DNA of 64,000 nt from Streptomyces sp. STR69 (GTDB lineage: Bacteria; Actinomycetota; Actinomycetes; Streptomycetales; Streptomycetaceae): contig NZ_JALJRY010000022.1 of assembly GCF_024519455.1 (NCBI RefSeq), forward strand, positions 62,001 through 126,000. The letters run 5' to 3'. Shown piece by piece: positions 51,051 through 58,151 of this stretch (within the stretch, counting starts at the first letter, position 1; each line of letters starts with the position of its first letter). The position numbers and the translations under genes are program-made. Under the pieces are notes generated by a model. It was not told the origin of the DNA. It was given only the letters and a program-made list of their open reading frames with translations, and did not search any database.

Positions 51051-51989
51051 TCACGGTGCCCGGACGCGCAGAGCCTGAACGGACCAGTCCAGCGCAGGTG
51101 CCAGACTCTCCGGGGCGGGCCAGCCATTGACCACGGCAAGCAGTTGGAGATACCGCTCCCTGCGGGGGTCGTTCACGCACTCCAGCCGAGCGGTCAGCCG
51201 ACGGCGAAGGTCAATGTCGTCGGGGCGGTCAAAGAGGTGTGCGTAGTCCGCGGTGAAGGCGGCAACGAACGGATCGGCCTGAGGCGAGGCCGGGTCGATA
51301 CCGGCGGCGAGGGCCGGCCCGACTTGGTCACGGACGACGGCGGCGATATCGCGGCGCGGACCTGCCGCAGCGCTCCGAACCTGCTCTGCGGCCTGCTCCT
51401 CGGCCAACTGCCGTACGGAGGAGCGGAATTCCGGGTCCAGGGACAGTTCGGCCAACTCCACCCACGCCTGGACCTGTTCCGGATCCGGGTTGTCGGGCAA
51501 CTCGGGGGTCATCGAGCGCATGACCCCGGCGAACGCGGGGGTGGCGGCGACAAGGCCACCGAAGGCCGCGTCGAGAAACTCGCCGACCAGACGTCGGCGT
51601 TCGTCCTCGGACAGCTGTGCCAGCCGATGCATGAGTTCCGTCTCCTCAGGTGTCGACCCGCGCTCGGCCACCGCCGTCAGCACCGCGTGCCGCAGACGCA
51701 GGACGCGGATCTGCACGGCCAGTGCTTCGGCATGCGCCGCAGCGACCTCGGGAAGCGAGAGCTCCCGGTCCACGACCTTCCGGATCGTGGAGAGGTCAAG
51801 TCCCAACTCGCGCAAGGTCCTTACGAGGTCGAGCCGTGCGACGGCGTCGATGCCGTACAGGCGGTAGCCGGCCGGGGTGCGGTCCGCCGGCGCCACGATC
51901 CCGCGATCGGAGTAGAACCGGATGGTCTTGACCGTGAGACCGGTCCGCCGAGCCAGCTCGCCGATCGAGTAGAGGGTGTCGCCTTCCAT
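51051..51989 (-). CDS. MerR family transcriptional regulator
   Basis: A 312-residue regulator. The MerR winged HTH is YSIGELARRTGLTVKTIRFY followed by SDRGIVAPADRTPAGYRLYG, ending in the long dimerisation helix (LDLVRTLRELGLDLSTIRKV). The C-terminal 200 residues are helical and may bind a ligand; no metal-binding Cys cluster is present. The ATG is chosen over a GTG two codons earlier. A GTCTCC-N7-GGAGAC dyad lies 14 nt upstream and fits a MerR operator between elongated promoter boxes. Confidence 0.9.
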   Translation of the reverse strand: MEGDTLYSIGELARRTGLTVKTIRFYSDRGIVAPADRTPAGYRLYGIDAVARLDLVRTLRELGLDLSTIRKVVDRELSLPEVAAAHAEALAVQIRVLRLRHAVLTAVAERGSTPEETELMHRLAQLSEDERRRLVGEFLDAAFGGLVAATPAFAGVMRSMTPELPDNPDPEQVQAWVELAELSLDPEFRSSVRQLAEEQAAEQVRSAAAGPRRDIAAVVRDQVGPALAAGIDPASPQADPFVAAFTADYAHLFDRPDDIDLRRRLTARLECVNDPRRERYLQLLAVVNGWPAPESLAPALDWSVQALRVRAP

Positions 51990-52003
51990 GCCCACACTTT
52001 TGC

Positions 52004-52022
52004 GTCTCCCCCTACTGGAGAC
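52004..52022. promoter_or_regulatory. MerR-type dyad between divergent genes
   Basis: GTCTCC-CCCTACT-GGAGAC is a 6-7-6 inverted repeat in the divergent region between the MerR gene and the PH-like membrane protein gene. TTGAGT lies next to it on the minus strand, with about 19 bp to AAAAGT, the long spacing that MerR proteins correct. Confidence 0.5.
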
Positions 52023-52085
52023 TCAAGTTACAACCTGGCACGCTTCTGGCACGACCACTTCGTCCCGAGGTACCGGCGGTCAGTC

Positions 52086-52610
52086 GTGGTGGCGACGTCG
52101 TTGCTCGCACGGTTCCGTTGTGAGGCACGGGCGAGGATCATTCGCACCGTGGACGATGTGCGAGACGGCGTCATCGGTGTGTGGCGGGTTGGCTGGTCCG
52201 GTCGGCTCATGGGCTACGTGCTGGCTGTCGGCCCGATGTGCGCGGCGCTGTCCGCCTGGCTGGGCGTGCTCTCCCACCCGGACGCGCAGTCCGCGGGCTC
52301 CGCGGGGATCGTTACGGCCGTTGCACTGGGATTCGGGCTCATTGCCTGGTGGGGGCTGCTGCGCACACGCCTGGAACTCGCGACGGACGTGATCGTCATG
52401 GTGAATCCCTGGGGCACTCAACGTCTGCCGTGGTCGCGTGTCAGCGCGGTGAGCCTCGGCAATTGGGGGGCGCAGTTCCACACGACGGACGGGTTCACAT
52501 ACACGGCGTATGCCCTGAGCGATCTGGCAGGTGGGACTCGCCAGGATGAGCGGTTCGCTGATGTGCGGCGGCTCGTTGATGCCCAACTCCACGGCGAACA
52601 AACGCTTTAG
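52086..52610 (+). CDS. Membrane protein with PH-like C-terminal domain
   Basis: A protein of about 174 residues. Two hydrophobic segments lie at about residues 42-60 and 74-93 (counting from the GTG). The C-terminal region (LELATDVIVMVNPWGTQRLP, WSRVSAVSLG) resembles bacterial PH-domain proteins, in which such sequences follow two helices. The start is uncertain: GTG at 52086 or 52089 or an internal GTG or ATG are all possible, and none has a good SD. It is divergent from the MerR gene, whose dyad may control it. Its function is unknown. Confidence 0.65.
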   Translation: MVATSLLARFRCEARARIIRTVDDVRDGVIGVWRVGWSGRLMGYVLAVGPMCAALSAWLGVLSHPDAQSAGSAGIVTAVALGFGLIAWWGLLRTRLELATDVIVMVNPWGTQRLPWSRVSAVSLGNWGAQFHTTDGFTYTAYALSDLAGGTRQDERFADVRRLVDAQLHGEQTL

Positions 52611-52637
52611 GAGTTCGATCTACACCTGTCCCTGGGG

Positions 52638-52659
52638 CCGTCGGCGACTGGTCCGACGG
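52638..52659. terminator. Hairpin after the PH-like gene
   Basis: CCGTCGG and CCGACGG flank an 8-nt loop, 27 nt after the stop codon of the PH-like membrane protein gene. It is a likely weak terminator. Confidence 0.5.
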
Positions 52660-52712
52660 TCGCCCGGGAGGCTGCTGTGCGCCGCCGTCCGGCCCCTTTG
52701 ATGCCTGCCGTG

Positions 52713-52734
52713 GATGTCAGACAGGTCTGACATC
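52713..52734. promoter_or_regulatory. Perfect 10-2-10 inverted repeat without an adjacent gene start
   Basis: GATGTCAGAC-AG-GTCTGACATC is perfectly symmetric and too tightly spaced for a normal RNA hairpin. The form is that of a GntR- or TetR-type operator. It lies between two converging genes, so no visible gene starts next to it. Confidence 0.5.
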
Positions 52735-52857
52735 CTGCACCAGCGAGAATGACATGGGCCGCCTTCTGGAGTAATTGTCAATTCCTGTGGATCAGTTGAA
52801 GTCGATCATGTCGCGAGGGTGGCGGAGCCTTCGAAGAGGTCGAAGGCTGGCCCCCAC

Positions 52858-53244
52858 TCACGGGCGCATAACGCAGAACTCGTTGCCATCGGGGTCCTGC
52901 ATCGTGATCCAGTCCTCACGCTCGGCCTGAACCGTTGCCCCGAGTGCGCATAGTCGCTTGACCTCTGCGGCTGCATCGGTCGTGCTCAGGTCGAGATGGA
53001 CCCGGTTCTTGGCCCGCTTGTCCTCTGGCACCAACTGAAAGAAAATGCGGGGCAACCTGCCGTCCGTGCCAACCAGCAGGACAGTGGGGTCATCCTCCGG
53101 GTCGTTGATGCCCAAGGAGCGCAGCCGGGTCAGCTCATCCTCGTCGTACGACGCGATTTCGTAGTCGTCGAGGGCCTGCGCCCAGAATCGGGCGGATGAC
53201 GCCGGATGAGGGCTGTCGAAGACGATGTCCTTGACGGATGCCAC
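52858..53244 (-). CDS. VOC family (glyoxalase/bleomycin resistance-like) protein
   Basis: A 128-residue VOC-superfamily protein. DIVFDSPHPASSARFWAQAL starts the first beta-alpha-beta-beta-beta module. NRVHLDLSTTDAAAEVKRLC and WITMQDPDGNEFCVMRP are the second-module blocks. The GTG chosen follows AGGGAG and gives the usual family length; the longer frame adds about 55 unrelated residues. Members bind small ligands or metals. This subgroup is common in Streptomyces and has no assigned reaction. Confidence 0.87.
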   Translation of the reverse strand: MASVKDIVFDSPHPASSARFWAQALDDYEIASYDEDELTRLRSLGINDPEDDPTVLLVGTDGRLPRIFFQLVPEDKRAKNRVHLDLSTTDAAAEVKRLCALGATVQAEREDWITMQDPDGNEFCVMRP

Positions 53245-53335
53245 AGGACTCCCTTCAGGAACGGATGACGTCAGCGAGGTGATTCGAGTGTCTCTGGTGA
53301 GTAACTGGCTAGAACTGTAGATCAGTTGATGTGCC

Positions 53336-53542
53336 TCAGGCCGCGCTGAGCTCGGGTCGTTCGATGAGCTGGCCGCGTTCGAAACGGGCTCCGGCGCGGA
53401 CGAGGGCAACGAGATGAGGCGCGTTCAGGGCCCGCCACCGCTGCTGGGCGGCCTCAACGAGCTTGAAGACCATCGCGAGGGCGGCAGCGCGGGAGCCGGC
53501 CCCGCGGGAGACCTTGGTCCGCAGTCGGACCGTCGCGAAGGT
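53336..53542 (-). pseudogene. C-terminal remnant of an IS256-type transposase
   Basis: About 68 residues from TFATVRLRTKVSRGAGSRAA to LIERPELSAA match the C-terminal end of actinobacterial transposases, in which TTNPIESTFATVRLRT precedes this segment. The catalytic region is absent, and the sequence before TFATVR diverges abruptly. It marks the left edge of an island with atypical composition. Family naming is from memory of similar proteins. Confidence 0.6.
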
Positions 53543-53737
53543 GAACACCTGACGCACGCCACGAAGGAGGCTCGCTCGTGCGAGGTGGCTGACCGTTCTC
53601 ATATCGGAGCACGCTCAGGTCTCCGACAATGAGCGTAACTCCACCGAGCTTTTGAATGATATGAACCAAATCCGGGCATCCTATTCCAGCTCAACCAGAG
53701 TAACGGGAAGCATTGATGCGGGCGGCGGTAATTTACA

Positions 53738-54358
53738 ATGGCCCAAATAAAGGGTGGCATCCGTGCCACTCACGAGAAGTTGCACACTGTGGCGAATTTT
53801 ATAACCCTCTTCAGGTTCCTATCTTTGCCAGTATTTATTTATTTTATGATTGTCGATGCGTGGACTTGCGCGTGGCTACTTATGCTGGTGGTTGCAGTTA
53901 GCGATGGCTTGGACGGATATGTAGCCCGCAGGTTCGACCAGGTTACCAGGATCGGCGCTGTAGCTGACCGGGTCGCCGATCGGCTTTGTATCTTGACATT
54001 GAGTTGCATGCTAGGCGTGGCAAATATAATTCCATGGTGGCTCGCCGGGCTAATCATCGGAAGAGATGTTGCGCTGTTCGCCGTCGTCACCTACGCTTTC
54101 CGAGGGCCAATGCCGGTTTCGGCTACCAATACGGGCAAGACTGCGACGGCTTTCCTACTAATCGGAGTTCCGGCTCTCATAGCTAGACAAACATCCGTGC
54201 CTCAGGCACAGACAATAAGTACCGTTGCAATCGTTCTCGCTGTGCTAGGCCTCTTCCTCTACTATGTCTCAGGATTCCAGTACGCTCGGGTGGCTCGAAC
54301 GACGGTGATCTGTCGACACCTCGCAAGCTCCCCAAGGGCAGAGGCGTCTCACGACTAG
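53738..54358 (+). CDS. CDP-alcohol phosphatidyltransferase family protein, low-GC island gene
   Basis: Integral membrane enzyme of 206 residues that transfers a phosphatidyl group from a CDP-alcohol to an alcohol acceptor. The family motif is complete: DGLDGYVARRFDQVTRIGAV followed by ADRVAD, that is DxxDGxxAR-x8-GxxxDxxxD. About six hydrophobic segments are visible. Codon use is unlike its neighbours: many codons end in A or T (ATA, CTA, TTT, ATT), which is rare in this chromosome, so it was probably acquired by transfer. No SD precedes the ATG. The acceptor alcohol is unknown. Confidence 0.85.
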   Translation: MAQIKGGIRATHEKLHTVANFITLFRFLSLPVFIYFMIVDAWTCAWLLMLVVAVSDGLDGYVARRFDQVTRIGAVADRVADRLCILTLSCMLGVANIIPWWLAGLIIGRDVALFAVVTYAFRGPMPVSATNTGKTATAFLLIGVPALIARQTSVPQAQTISTVAIVLAVLGLFLYYVSGFQYARVARTTVICRHLASSPRAEASHD

Positions 54359-54406
54359 ACGGCGATACGAATTAGATCAGTCTCGATCTATTTCTGCTCT
54401 ACCCCC

Positions 54407-55012
54407 TTAAGCAGTTGATTCCTCGTCGGAGTCCGGTTTCTTTTCCTTGGGCAAGGTCTCATCGATGTCTTCGCGGTAACGGTTATGGAAGTCGATTGCG
54501 AGTTCTTCGAAGCGCCCAAGGAAAAGTGAAAATCGATCAGAGGGCGCGAGTCCCTTGTATGGGTCTAGCTCCGAAAAGAAACGGAACGCCTCACCTGAGA
54601 GCATGTCGGCTCCCCAGCGATATAGTCGCCACCGTGGCCCAGGTCGCAAAATGCGGTCGGCGATGGTCGCAATGGCGACCAATAGGCTAACGATTATGGA
54701 AGCGTAGCGAACCCACCGGATTTCCGCGCTTGCAGTGACCAGCGCAGGCAAAAGTACAGCCCCACTCAATATGGCGCTTTGAGTAGTTAGGAACAGGCGA
54801 CGGTTGCGCTTCTCCCATGCGCGTCGACGATATGCCTCAGCGAGAATTCGCTCCAGCCAGATCTTCTGGAATTCGCTAGCGCCTTCCCGGTTGCAGAATT
54901 CCAGAGTGAGTCGAGCGAGCATGGTTCGCTCAATTCTTCCTGTTCGGGTCGCCTGGCGACCTCTCGGTATCAGTAGATCAGCCTCTGCGGTCAAATGACT
55001 CTCCGTCACCAT
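54407..55012 (-). CDS. DUF4231/SLATT-like two-helix membrane protein
   Basis: A 201-residue protein of low GC content. It has an N-terminal helical part ending AYRRRAWEKRNRRLFLTTQS, two hydrophobic helices (about residues 78-93 and 101-119), then RPGPRWRLYRWGADMLSGEA and FRFFSELDPYKG, the typical order in DUF4231 proteins, and an acidic Lys/Glu tail. SLATT-type two-helix proteins are predicted pore-forming effectors in nucleotide-signalling defence systems, but no cyclase or sensor gene is adjacent. Tail to tail with the CDP-alcohol transferase gene. A defence role is inference. Confidence 0.65.
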   Translation of the reverse strand: MVTESHLTAEADLLIPRGRQATRTGRIERTMLARLTLEFCNREGASEFQKIWLERILAEAYRRRAWEKRNRRLFLTTQSAILSGAVLLPALVTASAEIRWVRYASIIVSLLVAIATIADRILRPGPRWRLYRWGADMLSGEAFRFFSELDPYKGLAPSDRFSLFLGRFEELAIDFHNRYREDIDETLPKEKKPDSDEESTA

Positions 55013-55085
55013 GCCATGCTAGACGGCCTAACGCTTGCTGTAGATCGGTGGAGCGATTTTGGGCTGGAGCTGCTTTGGGGCGAGT

Positions 55086-55164
55086 GATCATGGCCCCGTA
55101 AGCTTGCGGCGCGTCGGGCAGGTAGTGGACCTGCCCGGTAAAGCACGACGTTGGGGCCATGATC
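55086..55164. repeat. Nested inverted repeats (12-bp outer, 9-bp inner)
   Basis: GATCATGGCCCC (55086-55097) and GGGGCCATGATC (55153-55164) are perfect complements. Inside them CGGGCAGGT and ACCTGCCCG (55115-55137) form a second perfect hairpin. The 314-bp stretch from 55013 to 55326 has no convincing gene; this element is its main feature. It may be a mobile-element end, a small structured RNA or a recombination site. Confidence 0.6.
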
Positions 55165-55326
55165 TTCGAGGCTCGCGCCAAAGTGGCTGCCTAAAATCGC
55201 GGAGCCGACCGCCCCAGCCACGACGTCCCCCTTCTCTGACGGCAAGCGGCTGATCCCTGTGCGCGCGGCACGGGCGCCGGCCGGGCTGGAGCGGGGCGGA
55301 GACAGACATCCGATGCGGTTGATCAG

Positions 55327-55545
55327 TCAAGCGGTGTTGGGGAAGGCGGTCTGTTCGTCGTAGGGGATGTGGTGGATGAGGCAGTGGTGGAGGCAGCCGA
55401 GTAGGCGGTTGAAGAGGTTGCGTTGTGCTGCGACGTGTCGTTCTTCGGCGGCTCGTCGGTGGTCGTAGTGGGCTCGTGCGCCTGGGGATGCGGTGAGGGC
55501 GGCGAAGGCCCAGTTGTAGCCGGCATGCGGGGCCGACTCTGTCTT
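55327..55545 (-). pseudogene. C-terminal remnant of an IS110-type transposase
   Basis: The minus-strand frame reads YNWAFAALTASPGARAHYDH then RRAAEERHVAAQRNLFNRLL and GCLHHCLIHHIPYDEQTAF before a TGA. This is the typical end of IS110-family transposases (YDxRR, H-AAxRxLxNRLxGxLxxCL, YxE). The N-terminal DEDD catalytic domain is missing. The break near 55520-55530 coincides with one arm of an 11-bp inverted repeat. Confidence 0.7.
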
Positions 55546-55589
55546 GGGAGGTCAGGCCTCAGGAGCGGCTACGGATCACCGCATGCCGG
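55520..55589. repeat. 11-bp inverted repeat at the IS110 fragment boundary
   Basis: CCGGCATGCGG (55520-55530) and CCGCATGCCGG (55579-55589) are perfect complements separated by 48 bp. A second pair, GTAGCCG and CGGCTAC, lies at 55517 and 55566. The position at the end of the transposase fragment suggests a mobile-element junction. The following 270 bp, to the IS481 fragment, hold no gene I can support. Confidence 0.5.
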
Positions 55590-55858
55590 TTCGCTCAGGA
55601 CGTTCGTCTGCAGGATCAAGACCAACGTCTTACGACGCCATCAGGAGCGCAGGCCCGGCCGGCGCCCGGGCCGCGCGCGGGGAGTGGAGCGAGCCGCCTT
55701 GAACCAGTGGAGAAGGTTGTTACTCAGTAGGTCCCGTGGGGCTGTGTCCTGTCTCGGTTGATAGTTGACACTGCGGCTTCATCTGATGCTTGACACCGCT
55801 TGCCTCGGCTTGGCTGTGCGCCTGGATGTGGCGCATGGGGAGGACCGGGGCCGCGCTG

Positions 55859-56092
55859 GTGGAGTTGAGCGTGGTCGAGCAGCGCTATCACGAGGTCATG
55901 GAAGTAGCTGCTGGAGCATCGAAGACAGAGGTCGCGGCACGGTATGGGGTCTCGCGACAGTCGGCGCATGCCCGGGTGCGCCGGTATGAGGACGGCGGTC
56001 TAGCGGGGCTGTCAGACCGGACGTACCGTCCCAGGTCGCATCCGTGGCAGATGCCGGCGGGGGTATTGGCGGCAGATCTGGTGCGGCTGTAG
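55859..56092 (+). pseudogene. N-terminal fragment of an IS481-type transposase
   Basis: About 77 residues begin VELSVVEQRYHEVMEVAAGA and contain the HTH KTEVAARYGVSRQSAHARVR, then GGLAGLSDRTYRPRSHPWQM. This is the N-terminal DNA-binding part of IS481-family transposases. It ends at a TAG shortly after LAADLVRL, where the intact family continues into the DDE domain. The remaining sequence to 56219 shows no transposase similarity. It is therefore a truncated copy. Confidence 0.7.
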
Positions 56093-56219
56093 GTATCCGG
56101 GGCCCGTGCGGCCGGGCCTGCCCGGCAGGCCGACTCACGGGTAAATGACTCGCTGCCCAGGTCTCGCACCCCTCTGCCCCCGGTCGAAAGAGGGCGCTCC
56201 TCTGTTCTGTGTTCCGGAC

Positions 56220-56738
56220 CTACGCCAAAGGCAGTTGAGCCAGCATCACGGCGAAGACCGGGGAGTCCGGGAAGGGCTGTTGTTCGCCCACCCTCTTGAA
56301 GCCCCAGTCCTCGTACAGTGCCTGGACGCGAGGGTGGGTGACATCCACGAGCAGGACGGCCAGGTCTTCTGTCCTGTCCTCCAGCAGAGCTCGGGAGAGT
56401 AGGTCGGCGATGCCCTGCTTCCGGTACGCCCGGCGGACTGCCAACTCCGAGTAGGCGAAGGTCAGGGTCTTCTCCGGCGCCGGCTCGACGTACTCGCGCC
56501 ACCACTCCCGACCGTCGACCGCCGGAGCGCCGTACGCGAACCCAACAGCCGTGTCCCCATCCCACGCGATCACGCAGAAGTAACCCTCCCGCGAGCCCCA
56601 CTGGTCGACGAACCAGGGGAACTTCTTGCGGAACTCGTCCGGTCGCTCGCCCTGGGCGTCCGCATGGATGTCGATGATTGTCTGGCGGATCTCCGGCAGG
56701 TCCCCACGGCTGTAGCGACGGACGTCCAGGTCGGCCAT
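56220..56738 (-). CDS. GNAT family N-acetyltransferase
   Basis: A 172-residue acetyltransferase. DLDVRRYSRGDLPEIRQTII starts the fold, AYSELAVRRAYRKQGIADLL contains the acetyl-CoA loop RKQGIA, and DVTHPRVQALYEDWGFKRVG ends it. The ATG shares one base with the stop of the XRE/TPR regulator gene upstream (TGATG), so the two are translationally coupled. The acceptor is unknown. Confidence 0.87.
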   Translation of the reverse strand: MADLDVRRYSRGDLPEIRQTIIDIHADAQGERPDEFRKKFPWFVDQWGSREGYFCVIAWDGDTAVGFAYGAPAVDGREWWREYVEPAPEKTLTFAYSELAVRRAYRKQGIADLLSRALLEDRTEDLAVLLVDVTHPRVQALYEDWGFKRVGEQQPFPDSPVFAVMLAQLPLA

Positions 56739-57994
56739 CAGGCTCGGCTCCATTCGGATCGATAGCGGTCTCCCCACTCTCGGGCGATGGATGCGTCCGG
56801 CGCAAGAGTGATCAAGTCCCGGTAGAAGTCACCGAGTAGGGATCGCATGCGGCCAGGGATCGGGTGGCCGGACATCAGCTCGAAGACTTCCGAGGCCGAC
56901 CTGCACGCCGGGTCCAGGTCCCGCTGGTGGACCTGTGTCAGGGCCAGCCGGGCCGTGGCCAGGGCGCGGTTTCGTTTGAAGGGCTTCGGGATGCCACTCA
57001 GTGCCTTGTGGGAGGCCGCTTCCGCTTCTGCCGAGTCCCCGATTCGGTCCCGGGCGATGGCCGTCATCGCGGTCAGCTCGGCCACCCCGTAGAAGCCCAC
57101 CCAACTCGGGCGACGCTCGTCGTCGGTCGCCTTTCCCAATGCCTCCTCGGCGTACCCAAGAGACCTGATGGTGGCCTGGCGGTCTCCGAGAGTGGCGTGT
57201 GCGAGGGCCGTACGGGCGTGGGCGAGGGAGCCGTAGAAGGGGTCCCGTCTGGCAATCGCAGTTGATTGGGCCGCGTATCCGGCGTCCACCGCATCAGTGA
57301 ACTTGTCCCGCTGGTGGGCGAGCATCGCGTAGGAATTCCAGACGCGCAGCTCTACGACGGGGTCCTTGGCCATCCCGGCGAGGTACAGGGCGCGGTCCAA
57401 GCGGGTCTGGGCGCGGTCGAGTTGGCGGCCGTCGATGGCGGCCCATGCGGCAGTCGACAGGTAGTTGGCGGCCACCGAATACAACCGCTGGCGGATGCGC
57501 TGGGAGGAGGCCTGCTCGACCTTGCCGAGTGCCTCGTCCGCGCCGGCGAGCGCCGACCGCTCCAAGTCTTCGTGTCCGCCTCTGGATGCGTCCAGGGCCA
57601 TCAAGGCGTCCAGTCCGCCACGGAGGCGGATCACATCCGAGGTGCCGACAGAGGTCGGCCGAGAATCCAGGATGGGCGCCGCGACGGCGGCAGCGGTGCC
57701 GGTGAGGAAGTTCCTGCGCCTCACGGATGACTCCGGTTCGGTGGTGGTGAGTGTTGCCGTCGGCGGGCTGAAGCCCAACTCCGCGGCCGTACAACCGAAT
57801 ACTGCCTCTAAGGCTTCGCGTTGGCGGGGGTGGGGCCAGCGGGTTTTTCCGGTGAGCCAGTTCCGGACGGTCCGGTCGCTCACCGTGCCTTCGACGCCAC
57901 CAGCGCGCAGGTAGTCGTTCACGGCCTCGGCCAACTCGGCCTGTTTGAGGGCCGACTCGCCCATGGCGCCGATGAGGCTCGCGTTCCCCTCCAT
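56738..57994 (-). CDS. XRE-type regulator with TPR-like C-terminal domain, contains a TTA codon
   Basis: A 418-residue regulator. The N-terminus (residues about 12-75) is an HTH: LAEAVNDYLRAGGVEGTVSD then RTVRNWLTGKTRWPHPRQRE. A short segment with RRRNFLTGTAAAVAAP follows. The C-terminal 280 residues are helical with TPR-like repeats (AANYLSTAAWAAIDGRQLDR, NSYAMLAHQRDKFTDAV). Codon 62 (the Leu of REALEAV) is TTA, so translation should need the bldA tRNA. It is divergent from an RsbW-like ATPase gene that also has a TTA codon. Such pairs resemble whiJ/abaA-type developmental loci. Confidence 0.85.
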   Translation of the reverse strand: MEGNASLIGAMGESALKQAELAEAVNDYLRAGGVEGTVSDRTVRNWLTGKTRWPHPRQREALEAVFGCTAAELGFSPPTATLTTTEPESSVRRRNFLTGTAAAVAAPILDSRPTSVGTSDVIRLRGGLDALMALDASRGGHEDLERSALAGADEALGKVEQASSQRIRQRLYSVAANYLSTAAWAAIDGRQLDRAQTRLDRALYLAGMAKDPVVELRVWNSYAMLAHQRDKFTDAVDAGYAAQSTAIARRDPFYGSLAHARTALAHATLGDRQATIRSLGYAEEALGKATDDERRPSWVGFYGVAELTAMTAIARDRIGDSAEAEAASHKALSGIPKPFKRNRALATARLALTQVHQRDLDPACRSASEVFELMSGHPIPGRMRSLLGDFYRDLITLAPDASIAREWGDRYRSEWSRA

Positions 57995-58151
57995 GCACCC
58001 ACGGTAGCCACTTCGCCCCCGCCAGTAGCGTGAGCGGCGAGAAATTTCCGGTTGCCCACGATGCGCGCGGGGCCGACTTTTCCTCCTCGCTTCGGGTGCG
58101 CAGCCGTTGACTTGAGCGAGGCAGTCGTCCACCGACACCCCTGAGGTCCAG

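Noticed and set aside
50448..52610. A 720-residue plus-strand frame
   Set aside because: Its first 540 codons are antisense to the GNAT and MerR genes. Only the C-terminal part with two helices and a PH-like domain looks real.
53738..55012. The CDP-alcohol transferase and DUF4231 genes as a complete new anti-phage operon
   Set aside because: They are tail to tail, not co-transcribed, and no sensor, cyclase or nuclease is adjacent. Reported only as an island and a possible orphan effector.
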